Notes: generated by a model from the sequence alone, not told the origin. A stretch of DNA of 64,000 nucleotides from Haloarcula limicola (GCF_010119205.1 NZ_WRXM01000002.1:116982-180981), one strand, 5' to 3'; shown: positions 53,300-61,080, counted from the first letter of the stretch. Made by a program: numbers and translations.

Positions 53300-55663
53300 G
53301 TGAGTCGAGAGGGGACTAGCGTCGAGACGGAGATGGACCGAGACATCGGCATCGTCGGCGCCGTCGCGCTCGGGGTCGGGACGATGATCGCCGCGGGGAT
53401 ATTCGTGCTATCGGGACTCGCCGTCAGCAACGTCGGCGCGATGGCTATCGTCGCGTTCGTGATCGCGGCCGTCGTCGCGTCCTTTACCGCCTTCGCCTAC
53501 GCCGAATTCGCCTCGATATATCCCGAGTCCGGCGGCGGCTACGCGTACGTCTCGAACACGTTCGACTCGGACCTGACGTACATCGTCGGGTGGTCGATGA
53601 TTCTCGGCTACCCCGCCAGCGCCGCGTTCTACTTGGCCTCCTTCTCAGACTGGTTCGACCGCTTCATCGTCCCGCTGTTCTCGCAGGGCCTCCAGGAGAC
53701 GCTCCCGTTCTGGATATCCGGACTCGTCATCCTCGGCCTGCTCGTGAGCCTGAACCTGAAAGGAACCGAGGAGTCCGGCCAGTTCCAGATCGCCGTCACC
53801 GCGCTGAAAGTCAGTCTCATCGTCGTCTTTCTCTACGGCGGCCTGCAGGCGTTCAGTGCGACCACGATCCAACAGTCCGTCACGGAGAACCTCACGAAGT
53901 ACCGCGATATCGGTCTCACGTCCGCGCTGGTCTTCATCACGTTCTTCGGCTTCGAAGCGATCGCGACCAACGCCGAAGAGATAGAGGAACCGGGCAAGAA
54001 CATCCCGCGCGCGATCTTCTTCTCGATGGGGTTCGTCACTGTCGTCTACGCGCTGGTCGTCCTCGTCGTGACGCTGGCCATCAACAACCCGGAGTACCTC
54101 GACCTCCTCATCGACGTCGTCGGCGACGTCTCCGACGCGGCCGGCGCACGGTCGTACATCGCCGAGAACGGCGAACTGGCGATGGGCTATGCGGCCTCGT
54201 TCTATCTGGGAAACGTCGGCTTCTACGTCATCATCGTCGGGGCGCTGTTCTCGATGCTGTCCGCGGCTAACGCCACCGTGCTGGCGGGGTCGCGGGTCAA
54301 ACTAGCGATGAGCCGACGCGACCACCTCCCCGACCGGTTCGAGAACCTCCACCCGCGGTTCAACACGCCCTACTGGTCGGTGTTGCTGACCGGCGGGATG
54401 ATCACGTTCTTCATCTTCTTCTTCACCGTCCTCCCCGGTCTCGCGTTCGGGACGACGACCATCGAGACGGGGCTCGTCGAGTTCCACATGGGCATCGAGG
54501 CCATCGCCCACTTCGCGGACTTCATGCTGCTGACCGGCCTCATCGTCGTGAACTTCGCCATCATCCGCTCCCGGCAGAAGTACCCCGACATCGACCGCGG
54601 GTTCACCGTCCCCGCAGTGCCGTACGTGCCAGTTGTCGCGATCATCGCGAACCTCGTCCTCATCGTCAACGTCGAACCGGGAGCGTTCGCGCTCGGGTTG
54701 GCCGCCGAAGGTATCGGCGTCCTCATGTGGGTCGGTCTCATCGGGTCGACATCGGAGGCAGAAATCGAACAGCAGACGCCGACTGTCGTCGAGGAGACCG
54801 ACACCGACGGGCGGGAGTACCAGATCCTCGTTCCCATCGCGAACCCCAACCACGTCGAGCAGTTGATGCGAACCGCCCGCGACATCGCGGCCGATCGAGG
54901 CGGCGAAGTCCTCGTCCTCTCGGTCGTCTCGCTGCCCGAACAGACGCCGCTCTCCGAGGGGCGCGCGACGGCACGGGAACGCCACGAACTGCTCAGACAG
55001 GCGATGGCCGTCGACGCCGGCGGCGGTGACGAGGACGTGCCGGTCCACGGCATCGTCCGGGTCGGTCACCACGTCGACGAGGCGATCACTCACACCGTGA
55101 CCCAGCATGGGTCCGACGCGGTGTTGCTGGGGTGGCGCGGCCGCCTCCAGCGTCGCCGTGACGCGGTGCTCGGCACGACCGTCGACACCGTCGTCAAGGA
55201 GGCCGACTGCGACGTGCTCGTCGAGCGAATCGGGCCGAAGGGCGCGCCGGAGTCCATCCTCCTCCCGACCGCGGGCGGCCCCCACGCCGAGTACGCCGCC
55301 GCCGTCGCGCGGGCCATCGCCCACACCACTGGTGCGACTGTCACGACGCTCCGCGTCGTCGCGCCCGGCGAGGGCACGCCCGTCGCGTCCGACCGCGTTC
55401 TGGACAAGACGGCGCGGCTACTCGACGACGTGCAGACCGAGCAGAAACAGGTCGAGAGCGACGACGTCGCTGAGGCCATCATCGATGCCTCGGGCGACCA
55501 CGACCTGACCATCATCGGGGCGACCCGCGAGAGCGTCCTCGAACAGCTGGTGTTCGGGGACATCCCGGAGACGGTCGGACGAGAGGCCGACGGAACCGTC
55601 ATCATGGCCAAGCGAGCGCTGCCGGTGACTTCGCGGGTCCGCCAGTTGCTCCGGCGCTTCTGA
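53300..55663 (+). CDS. APC-family amino acid transporter fused to two Usp domains (subtype A)
   Basis: A 787-residue paralogue of the gene at 26693 (DIGIVGAVALGVGTMIAAGI, FFGFEAIATNAEEIEEPGKN, YPESGGGYAYVSNTFDSDLT). Usp domains begin at about 510 (EYQILVPIANPNHVEQLMRT) and 650 (SILLPTAGGPHAEYAAAVAR). The start is a GTG at 53300 backed by a TATA box 25 bp upstream; an in-frame ATG at residue 12 is the alternative. Together with the divergent subtype B gene it forms a second A+B set in the window. Confidence 0.9.
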   Translation: MSREGTSVETEMDRDIGIVGAVALGVGTMIAAGIFVLSGLAVSNVGAMAIVAFVIAAVVASFTAFAYAEFASIYPESGGGYAYVSNTFDSDLTYIVGWSMILGYPASAAFYLASFSDWFDRFIVPLFSQGLQETLPFWISGLVILGLLVSLNLKGTEESGQFQIAVTALKVSLIVVFLYGGLQAFSATTIQQSVTENLTKYRDIGLTSALVFITFFGFEAIATNAEEIEEPGKNIPRAIFFSMGFVTVVYALVVLVVTLAINNPEYLDLLIDVVGDVSDAAGARSYIAENGELAMGYAASFYLGNVGFYVIIVGALFSMLSAANATVLAGSRVKLAMSRRDHLPDRFENLHPRFNTPYWSVLLTGGMITFFIFFFTVLPGLAFGTTTIETGLVEFHMGIEAIAHFADFMLLTGLIVVNFAIIRSRQKYPDIDRGFTVPAVPYVPVVAIIANLVLIVNVEPGAFALGLAAEGIGVLMWVGLIGSTSEAEIEQQTPTVVEETDTDGREYQILVPIANPNHVEQLMRTARDIAADRGGEVLVLSVVSLPEQTPLSEGRATARERHELLRQAMAVDAGGGDEDVPVHGIVRVGHHVDEAITHTVTQHGSDAVLLGWRGRLQRRRDAVLGTTVDTVVKEADCDVLVERIGPKGAPESILLPTAGGPHAEYAAAVARAIAHTTGATVTTLRVVAPGEGTPVASDRVLDKTARLLDDVQTEQKQVESDDVAEAIIDASGDHDLTIIGATRESVLEQLVFGDIPETVGREADGTVIMAKRALPVTSRVRQLLRRF

Positions 55664-55709
55664 TCCGCGTGGGTAACGGCTATCATCGCGGCGGGCCTTC
55701 GACCGGTCA

Positions 55710-56486
55710 GTGGCACACATCGAGCGACTCACCGTCTACCCGGTGAAGGCACTGGACGGTCGTGACGTGGAACGTTCGCGCGTGCTCTCGGGCGGCACGC
55801 TCGCCCACGACCGGGAGTTCGCACTATTAGACGCCGACGGCGACGTGGTCAACGGCAAGCGGACCGACCGCGTCCACGCTGTCGAGAGTTCCTACGACCC
55901 CGAGACGCGAACGCTCGACGTGACCGTCCCGAACGTCGGGGCCGAACAGTTCGAACTGGCGACCGCGTCGGGCCGCGAGCGGGCCGCCGACTGGTTCGGC
56001 GAGGTGTTCGGTCTCGACGTGACGCTGGCCCGGGACACCGCTCTCGGTCACGTCGACCGGCGGGAGATGGGGCCGTCGGTCATCAGCACGGCGACCCTCG
56101 AAGCGGTCGCGTCCTGGTTCGACGACGTGACCGTCGAGGGGGCGCGCCGCCGCCTCCGCGCGAATATCGAGGTCGGCGACGTCGAAGCCTTCTGGGAGGA
56201 TCGGTTCGTCGGAGAGGACGCCCCGGCGTTCGAGGCCGGCGACGTTCGCGTCGAGGGCGTCACCCCCTGCGGTCGCTGTGTCGTCCCCGAGCGAGACCCG
56301 GACACCGGCGAACCGACGCCGGAGTTCCGCGAACGGTTCGTCGAACGTCGACGCGAGACGTTCCCCGAATGGGCCGATCGGGACGCCTTCGACCACTTTT
56401 ACACGCTGATGCTCATCGCTCGCGTTCCGGAGACCGACCGAGAAAAGACGATCGCCGTCGGCGACGACGTAACGACGCTGAGGTGA
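55710..56486 (+). CDS. MOSC domain protein
   Basis: A 258-residue protein. The N-terminal beta-barrel begins AHIERLTVYPVKALDGRDVE (GTG start). The MOSC core has RREMGPSVISTATLEAVASW, RRRLRANIEVGDVEAFWEDR and VEGVTPCGRCVVPERDPDTG. The CGRC segment gives the conserved cysteine of the molybdenum-cofactor sulfurase C-terminal family. These proteins bind Moco or handle sulfur/oxime reduction. Confidence 0.88.
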   Translation: MAHIERLTVYPVKALDGRDVERSRVLSGGTLAHDREFALLDADGDVVNGKRTDRVHAVESSYDPETRTLDVTVPNVGAEQFELATASGRERAADWFGEVFGLDVTLARDTALGHVDRREMGPSVISTATLEAVASWFDDVTVEGARRRLRANIEVGDVEAFWEDRFVGEDAPAFEAGDVRVEGVTPCGRCVVPERDPDTGEPTPEFRERFVERRRETFPEWADRDAFDHFYTLMLIARVPETDREKTIAVGDDVTTLR

Positions 56487-56532
56487 GGATAGTGATGCGG
56501 GGCGAGGCCCCGCTCATCCGTTGCGCCGAGTC

Positions 56533-56652
56533 TCAGTCGGCGCTCCGTCGCGGGACGTATCCGCACTCACAGGGGGAGTCGACCATCATGAGTACGTCGC
56601 TGCATTCGGGACATCGGTACGATTCGACCGCGGTTCGCTGGTGCGTTGCCAT
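56533..56652 (-). CDS. 39-residue micro zinc-finger protein
   Basis: The reading frame gives MATHQRTAVESYRCPECSDV and then VDSPCECGYVPRRSAD, with Cys14/Cys17 (CPEC) and Cys28/Cys30 (CEC). It ends at a TGA 120 bp after the ATG at 56652. A TATA-like CATATACC on the minus strand lies about 25 nt upstream, giving a leaderless start. The zinc-ribbon pattern with CPxC and CxCG fits the mini zinc-finger proteins of haloarchaea. It is too short for most gene finders. Confidence 0.72.
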   Translation of the reverse strand: MATHQRTAVESYRCPECSDVLMMVDSPCECGYVPRRSAD

Positions 56653-56659
56653 TACCGGA

Positions 56660-56896
56660 TGAGAGCCACTCGCGGTATATGAGAGTTATTATAATATCGA
56701 TATACGAATATTAGGGCGTATAGAGAGCCGCTGTGCACCTCGAAAGCGGATCTAGACTGGATAGCGCTCTCTTATCCGCCTCTTTCCCGAGCTTGGCACA
56801 ATCAGTCATAATCGTATTAGTGGTATATAATCTCATAATGAGTAATATGTGTCCTTTCAGCCGAAATTTATATACTACCGATGGGGACTGCCGTGT
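56660..56896. promoter_or_regulatory. AT-rich divergent promoter island
   Basis: About 230 bp are strikingly AT-rich for this genome. They hold a minus-strand TATA (56674-56684) for the 39-residue gene, a plus-strand GGTATATAATC (about 56821-56831) and AATTTATATACTACC (about 56867-56881) for the gene at 56897. Inverted repeats AGAGAGC/GCTCTCT (near 56720 and 56768) and CCGCT/AGCGG also occur. No longer gene is supported here. Confidence 0.6.
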
Positions 56897-57073
56897 ATGT
56901 CCACTACCGAGACGTGGAGCGACCCGAACCGCTGTCCGTTCTGTGACGACGCGCTGGACTCGCCGGGAGCCGGCTTCGTCGCACACATCGAGGAGAAGGC
57001 GGACTGCGAGGCCGCCTTCGGCACGTGGCGAAGCCGCATCACCGACGACGTCGCGGGCGGCTGGAGCGGGTGA
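56897..57073 (+). CDS. 58-residue zinc-finger-like protein
   Basis: The protein begins MSTTETWSDPNRCPFCDDAL and ends FGTWRSRITDDVAGGWSG. Cysteines in CPFC, a downstream His in VAHIEEK and Cys in DCEAAF can make a zinc site. A TATA box lies about 25 bp before the ATG at 56897, supporting this leaderless start. The family is not named by me; it is typical of conserved haloarchaeal micro-proteins. Confidence 0.75.
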   Translation: MSTTETWSDPNRCPFCDDALDSPGAGFVAHIEEKADCEAAFGTWRSRITDDVAGGWSG

Positions 57074-57130
57074 GTCGCTCGCCCGCGCGGAATCGACAGT
57101 CGAAAGGTCGTTCGAGACAAACCGCGTGAC

Positions 57131-57472
57131 ATGACAGAGGCCGACGAGCCAGTCGACCCGAGCGAGATCGGCGAACAGGGCGGTCCGCCCGTCGAGGAGA
57201 AGCCCTACAAGCTCATCTTCGAGGCCAACAAGTGCTTCGGCGCGGGCAAGTGCGCCGAGGTCTCCGAGAACTGGTCGCTGGATCTCGATACCGGCATCGC
57301 GAAGCCCGAGACGTACTTCTTCGGCGAGGACGAACTCGACCACAACGTCAGAGCCGCCGAGGTCTGTCCGGCCAAGAAGGACCGCGGCGTTATCCACGTC
57401 GTCGACCGCCGAACCGACGAGGAGATCGCCCCCGATCCCCACGGCGACGGCACCCTCTCGGTCGACTGGTAA
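57131..57472 (+). CDS. Ferredoxin (3Fe-4S/4Fe-4S single-cluster type)
   Basis: A 113-residue protein. After an acidic N-terminus, YKLIFEANKCFGAGKCAEVS gives Cys35 and Cys41 and AAEVCPAKKDRGVIHVV gives Cys79 in a CP motif. The spacing C-x5-C-x37-CP with only three cysteines fits a [3Fe-4S] ferredoxin, or [4Fe-4S] with a non-Cys ligand. Such ferredoxins can serve cytochromes P450. It is a cytoplasmic electron carrier. Confidence 0.87.
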   Translation: MTEADEPVDPSEIGEQGGPPVEEKPYKLIFEANKCFGAGKCAEVSENWSLDLDTGIAKPETYFFGEDELDHNVRAAEVCPAKKDRGVIHVVDRRTDEEIAPDPHGDGTLSVDW

Positions 57473-57512
57473 TCGAAACCCGTTTTCCCCTCCGGCGTGG
57501 AGGGGCGAGTGC

Positions 57513-57597
57513 GCGAGGGTCGCCTAGCCTGGCCAATGGCGGTGGGCTTAAGACCCGCTCCCGTAGGGGTCCATGGGTTCGAATCCCATCCCTCGCA
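57513..57597 (+). tRNA. tRNA-Leu (TAA anticodon)
   Basis: An 85-nt class II tRNA. Acceptor GCGAGGG pairs with CCCTCGC, discriminator A. The D arm has TAGCCTGGCCAATGGC; the anticodon stem GTGGG/CCCGC encloses CTTAAGA (anticodon TAA). A long variable arm TCCCGTAGGGGTCCA precedes the T arm ATGGGTTCGAATCCCAT. It reads UUA/UUG leucine codons. At least three tRNA fragments follow it. Confidence 0.96.
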
Positions 57598-57645
57598 TTT
57601 TCCGACTCGAACGAACGTGAGAGTCGTGAAAATCTAACCGATGGC

Positions 57646-57747
57646 GATTCGAAGCCTATCAGTCGCGCGCAGCGGGTGCGCGGTTCGAGCGAAGCGAGAA
57701 CCGCGAAGCGAACGGCGTAGCCGTGAGCAGAGCGAGCACGTCTGATT
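57646..57747 (+). repeat. tRNA-associated hairpin segment, Leu copy 1
   Basis: This segment lies between tRNA-Leu and its first 3' copy. GATTCGAAGC (57646-57655) is an inverted T-loop-like block. CCTATCAGTCGCGCGCAGCG (57655-57674) and AGCGAGCACGTCTGATT (57731-57747) are identical to the segment behind tRNA-Gly. The middle is longer here (about 56 bp with GCGAAGCGAG-type repeats). ATCAG and CTGAT can pair. Confidence 0.75.
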
Positions 57748-57749
57748 TC

Positions 57750-57771
57750 GGTTCGAATCCCATCCCTCGCA
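57750..57771 (+). repeat. tRNA-Leu 3' end copy 1
   Basis: Starting GGTTCGAATCCC and ending CCTCGCA, 22 bases match the last 22 of tRNA-Leu. The sequence before the GG is not tRNA-like. The copy carries the T-loop, acceptor 3' half and discriminator. Confidence 0.9.
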
Positions 57772-57812
57772 TGAGTGCGCGGCGCAACTCCGCGCCGCGC
57801 CGAATCGTCCGG

Positions 57813-57880
57813 ATGGGTTCGAATCACGGAAATCTGAACGCAGTGAAGATTTGCTTCGGGTTCGAATCCCATCCCTCGCA
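57813..57880 (+). repeat. tRNA-Leu 3' end copy 2 with preceding hairpin
   Basis: ATGGGTTCGAATC at 57813-57825 repeats the start of the tRNA-Leu T arm. Then AAATCTGAACGCAGTGAAGATTT (57830-57852) can form a hairpin, and 57858-57880 (starting GGGTTCGAATCCC and ending CCTCGCA) is a second full 3' end copy. The arrangement is the same as in copy 1 with a different inner hairpin. Confidence 0.85.
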
Positions 57881-57891
57881 CTTTTGCGGCG

Positions 57892-57987
57892 AACACTCCG
57901 TGAGCCGCAGATGCAGCCGTTGAGATTCGAACTACGGCAGACCGAGCGAAGCAAAGTCTGGCATCGAGTGAGAATCCCATCCCTCGC
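57892..57987 (+). repeat. tRNA-Leu 3' end copy 3, degenerate, with preceding hairpin
   Basis: GAATCCCATCCCTCGC at 57972-57987 repeats 16 bases of the tRNA-Leu 3' end without the T-loop GGTTC. Upstream AGATTCGAAC (about 57922) is the inverted T-loop-like block and CAGAC/GTCTG makes a hairpin. This seems to be an older, decayed unit. Nothing else is seen up to the kinase gene at 58097. Confidence 0.8.
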
Positions 57988-58096
57988 GACTTCCGACGAG
58001 GGATCGAGCGGTAGGTTTCGATACCGCGACACGACGGCCGCCACCTTGTCTGGACCTGCAACGGACTTTTAACCCTCACGCGCGGAAAGCAGGGAA

Positions 58097-60109
58097 ATGA
58101 ATCCCGGCCGAATCACGCCCGACGACGTGCTCGGTGCCTGTGACGCCGCAGGTGCGGCTCGGGAACCCGTGACGGCGGGCGAGGTCGCCGACCGTCTCGG
58201 CTGTCAGCGTGACACGGCTCGGAACCGGCTCGAAGAACTGGTCGAGCGAGGCGAACTCCGCAGTAAGGCGGTCGAAGCGGGACAGCGAGTGTGGTGGCGG
58301 CCCGCGACGGAGAGTCGGTCCCTCGGTGCGGTCGAGGAGTTGCTACCCGTGGAGGCGAGACACGATCACCTCACGACCGAACTGCGGGACGTCTTCGACC
58401 GGATTTCGGACGCCTTCTACGCGCTCGACACCGATTGGCGGTTCACGTACGTCAACGAGCGCGCGGAGGAGCTCATCGACTATCGGGGCGAAGGGCTGGT
58501 CGGCGAAAACGTCTGGGAGGTGTTCGAGTGGGCGGCGGACTCGAAGTTGAAATCGGAGTACCACGCCGCGATGGAGACACAGGAGCCGACCGTGTTCGAG
58601 TTTTACTATCCCGAGCCGCTCGACGCGTGGTACGAGATCAACGCGTATCCCTCCGAGACCGGCCTGTCGGTGTACTTCCGCGACATCTCCGAACGGAAAT
58701 CGCAGACGCGGGCACTTCGAGAGCGCGAGGAACAGCTCTCGCGGCTCATGGAGAACGTCCCGGGCATGGTGTATCGGTGCCGGAACGAGCGGGGGTGGCC
58801 GATGGAGTTCGTCAGCGACGCCTGCCGCGATCTCACGGGCTACGCGCCCGACGCGGTCGAACGCGACGAGGTCGTGTGGGGCGAGGACGTCATCGTCGAC
58901 GCCGACCGCGAAGCCGTCTGGGAGGGGACCCAGACCGCCGTCACCGACCGAGAGCCGTTCTCCATCACCTATCGCATCGAGACCGTCGGCGGCGAGCGAC
59001 GGTGGGTCAGGAGCCACGGGCGCGGCATCTTCGACGACGACGGCGAACTGGTGCTGCTGGAGGGGATCATCTCGGATATCACGACGCGGAAGGAGCGCGA
59101 ACGCGAACTCGAAGAGCATCGGTCCTGGTACCGGACGCTGGTCGAGAACTTCCCGAACGGGGCCGTCGCGTTGGTGAATCGCGACCTCCGGTACGTCACG
59201 TTCGGCGGGACGCCGGAGGGGGACTCCGGCGTGACGAGAACGGAACTGGAGGGGGAACTGCTCCGGGACGCGTTGCCGGCGGAACTGGCGGACGTCGTCG
59301 TTCCCCGCTACCGAGCCGCACTCGACGGCGAAATATCCGCGTTCGAGGAGTCGGTCGGCGACGAGACGTACCAGTTCCACTTCCATCCGGTCCGCGACGA
59401 CGACGGCGAGGTCTTCGCGGCGCTGGGGCTGTCACAGGACGTCACCGACCGCCGGGCGTATCAGCGGCAACTGGAGCAGTCGAACGAGCGGCTGGAGAGC
59501 TTCGCCAGCATGCTCGCCCACGAGCTCAGAAACCCGGTCGCGATCGGGCAGATTTACGCGCAACAGCTCTCCTCACAGCCGGACTCGGAAGCGGTCGAGT
59601 ACGTCGAAGAGGCGTTCGACCGCATCGAGGACATGATAAACGTCATGCTGGTGCTGACCCGGGGAGAGGAGGCGGTCAGCGACCGGACTACGCTCCGGCT
59701 CCTACCGGTCGCGCGGGACGTCTGGGAGGAGATCGACACGGCCGACGGGACCCTGGAGACCGACGGCGACTGCACGGTCGCGGCCGACGAGACGTACCTC
59801 AGACATCTCCTACGGAACCTCTTCGAGAACGCGCTCCAGCACGGCGGTCCGGACGTCACCGTCACCGTGGGCGGACTCCCGACCGGGTTCTACGTCGAAG
59901 ACGACGGGGCGGGCATCCCGCCGGACGAACGCGAGACCGTGTTCCAGGCGGGCTATACGACTGCGGCCGACGGGGGCGGGGCCGGGCTCGGCCTGGCGTT
60001 CGTCAGCGAGTTAGCGGCCGCGTACGATTGGGAGGTAGACGTGCTCGAGAGCGAGGCGGGCGGCGCGCGCTTCGAACTCCGAGGCGTCGGTCGGGAACAG
60101 CGGACGTGA
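58097..60109 (+). CDS. Sensor histidine kinase with N-terminal DNA-binding domain and PAS domains
   Basis: A 670-residue soluble protein. Residues 5-68 form a winged helix-turn-helix (ACDAAGAAREPVTAGEVADR, RDTARNRLEELVERGELRSK). Three PAS-like domains follow at about 93-200, 212-335 and 342-455. The HisKA region holds His475 in SMLAHELRNPVA; the N-box is NLFENAL (575-581), G1 is DDGAGIPP (602-609) and G2 is GGAGLGLAF (627-635). No membrane segment is seen. No response regulator is adjacent; the DNA-binding domain suggests it may act directly on DNA. Confidence 0.92.
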   Translation: MNPGRITPDDVLGACDAAGAAREPVTAGEVADRLGCQRDTARNRLEELVERGELRSKAVEAGQRVWWRPATESRSLGAVEELLPVEARHDHLTTELRDVFDRISDAFYALDTDWRFTYVNERAEELIDYRGEGLVGENVWEVFEWAADSKLKSEYHAAMETQEPTVFEFYYPEPLDAWYEINAYPSETGLSVYFRDISERKSQTRALREREEQLSRLMENVPGMVYRCRNERGWPMEFVSDACRDLTGYAPDAVERDEVVWGEDVIVDADREAVWEGTQTAVTDREPFSITYRIETVGGERRWVRSHGRGIFDDDGELVLLEGIISDITTRKERERELEEHRSWYRTLVENFPNGAVALVNRDLRYVTFGGTPEGDSGVTRTELEGELLRDALPAELADVVVPRYRAALDGEISAFEESVGDETYQFHFHPVRDDDGEVFAALGLSQDVTDRRAYQRQLEQSNERLESFASMLAHELRNPVAIGQIYAQQLSSQPDSEAVEYVEEAFDRIEDMINVMLVLTRGEEAVSDRTTLRLLPVARDVWEEIDTADGTLETDGDCTVAADETYLRHLLRNLFENALQHGGPDVTVTVGGLPTGFYVEDDGAGIPPDERETVFQAGYTTAADGGGAGLGLAFVSELAAAYDWEVDVLESEAGGARFELRGVGREQRT

Positions 60110-60175
60110 CGACGCGGTCGGGGGCGGTTCGGCGAGACGACGCGCTTTTCCGGCGCAGACGGCTATAGCGTTCCA

Positions 60176-60688
60176 ATGACCGACGTTCCACCGGACGTTG
60201 CCGACGCCTTCGAGAGCCGCGAGGGATTCGCCGAGAGCGACGGGGGCTATACCCTCGAGACGACGAGCTTCAGCGGTCGCGTGACCGCCAGCGAGGGCGA
60301 GACGTGGGAGACGAACTACGAGGTGACGGTCAGAGCGCCGACGTTACAGGCCGCGACGGCCGACGACGTGGGAGCGGCCGTTCGTGACGGTTGGTTCGAC
60401 ACGCTGGAGCGCCGCCTCGAAGACGCGCCCAAGGCGACGCGAACCGCCGTCGAACTCGACGAGTACGCGGTCGAGCGCGACGGCGAGGAAATCGTCGTCA
60501 CCTACCGGTTCAGCCTCGGCGGCGAGCGGCAGGCCGCCGACGTGGCGAAAACGTTCGTCGAGTACGTGGAGGGGACCTACGTCGAGGGGATCGTCCCCGG
60601 CTACGACTACGTCGGCACCGTCGCCGAGCTGATGGACTCGGCGAGCACCGGCGGCAGCGAGGGGACGCGCGGCGGAACGCCGCTGTAG
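60176..60688 (+). CDS. Haloarchaeal hypothetical protein (DUF5813-like)
   Basis: A 170-residue acidic protein: DVPPDVADAFESREGFAESD, YTLETTSFSGRVTASEGETW, GAAVRDGWFDTLERRLEDAP and RQAADVAKTFVEYVEGTYVE. It ends in a Gly/Ser/Thr-rich tail. The fold seems alpha/beta. I recall similar haloarchaeal DUF5813 proteins, without known function, and the match is from memory only. Confidence 0.72.
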   Translation: MTDVPPDVADAFESREGFAESDGGYTLETTSFSGRVTASEGETWETNYEVTVRAPTLQAATADDVGAAVRDGWFDTLERRLEDAPKATRTAVELDEYAVERDGEEIVVTYRFSLGGERQAADVAKTFVEYVEGTYVEGIVPGYDYVGTVAELMDSASTGGSEGTRGGTPL

Positions 60689-60720
60689 ATCACCGGGACG
60701 TTTTCGTAGCACCCGCATCC

Positions 60721-60853
60721 GCCGAGCGAAGCGAGGCGGTTCGCCGGGCGCGAGTGAAACGAGCGCCCGGGAGTTTTGTACTAAATTTTGCAAGGAGAGG
60801 TTCCCGCAGCGTCGCACCGCGACGCGAGGAAACCCGACGCAGTAAAATTTAGT
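60721..60853. terminator. Hairpin array between convergent genes
   Basis: Three hairpin elements lie in the gap. The first pair CGGGCGC/GCGCCCG (about 60746-60771) has a 12-base loop. A long imperfect stem runs from ACTAAATTTT (60780-60789) to AAAATTTAGT (60844-60853), enclosing GCGTCGC/GCGACGC. The AT-rich outer arms contain T runs on both strands and overlap the end of the leftward RAM gene. This fits a bidirectional terminator for the convergent genes at 60176 and 60849. Confidence 0.6.
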
Positions 60854-61079
60854 CCATGGCGATGTACGTCTGCGTGCTCTCGACGCCCTCGATGTCCTGG
60901 ATGTGGGTCGCGGCGACGTCCTTGACCTCCGCGGGCGTATCGACGCTCACCTTGGCGATGAGGTCGACGTCGCCGGCGACGATGTGAGCCTCCTGCACGC
61001 CGTCGATGGCTTCGATCTCGCTTTTCAGACGGTCGGCGTCGCCGGTGTGGGCTTTGACCATGATGTATGCAGTGACCAT
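60849..61079 (-). CDS. Stand-alone RAM (Lrp/AsnC ligand-binding) domain protein
   Basis: A 76-residue protein: MVTAYIMVKAHTGDADRLKS, VQEAHIVAGDVDLIAKVSVD and TPAEVKDVAATHIQDIEGVE. It is the effector-binding half of Lrp/AsnC without a DNA-binding domain. These domains form oligomers and bind amino acids. It starts 1 bp after the trkA-like stop, so it is translated with it. It is a paralogue of the gene at 61876. Confidence 0.87.
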   Translation of the reverse strand: MVTAYIMVKAHTGDADRLKSEIEAIDGVQEAHIVAGDVDLIAKVSVDTPAEVKDVAATHIQDIEGVESTQTYIAMD

Positions 61080-61080
61080 C

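Noticed and set aside
56733-57134. Plus-strand frame through the AT-rich island
   Set aside because: The frame overlaps the 58-residue gene out of frame and becomes Arg/Ser/Thr-rich shadow; the TATA boxes fit the shorter gene better.
57598-58080. CRISPR array as an explanation for the repeats after tRNA-Leu
   Set aside because: The repeats are few, unequal in spacing and identical to the tRNA end; no cas gene is present.
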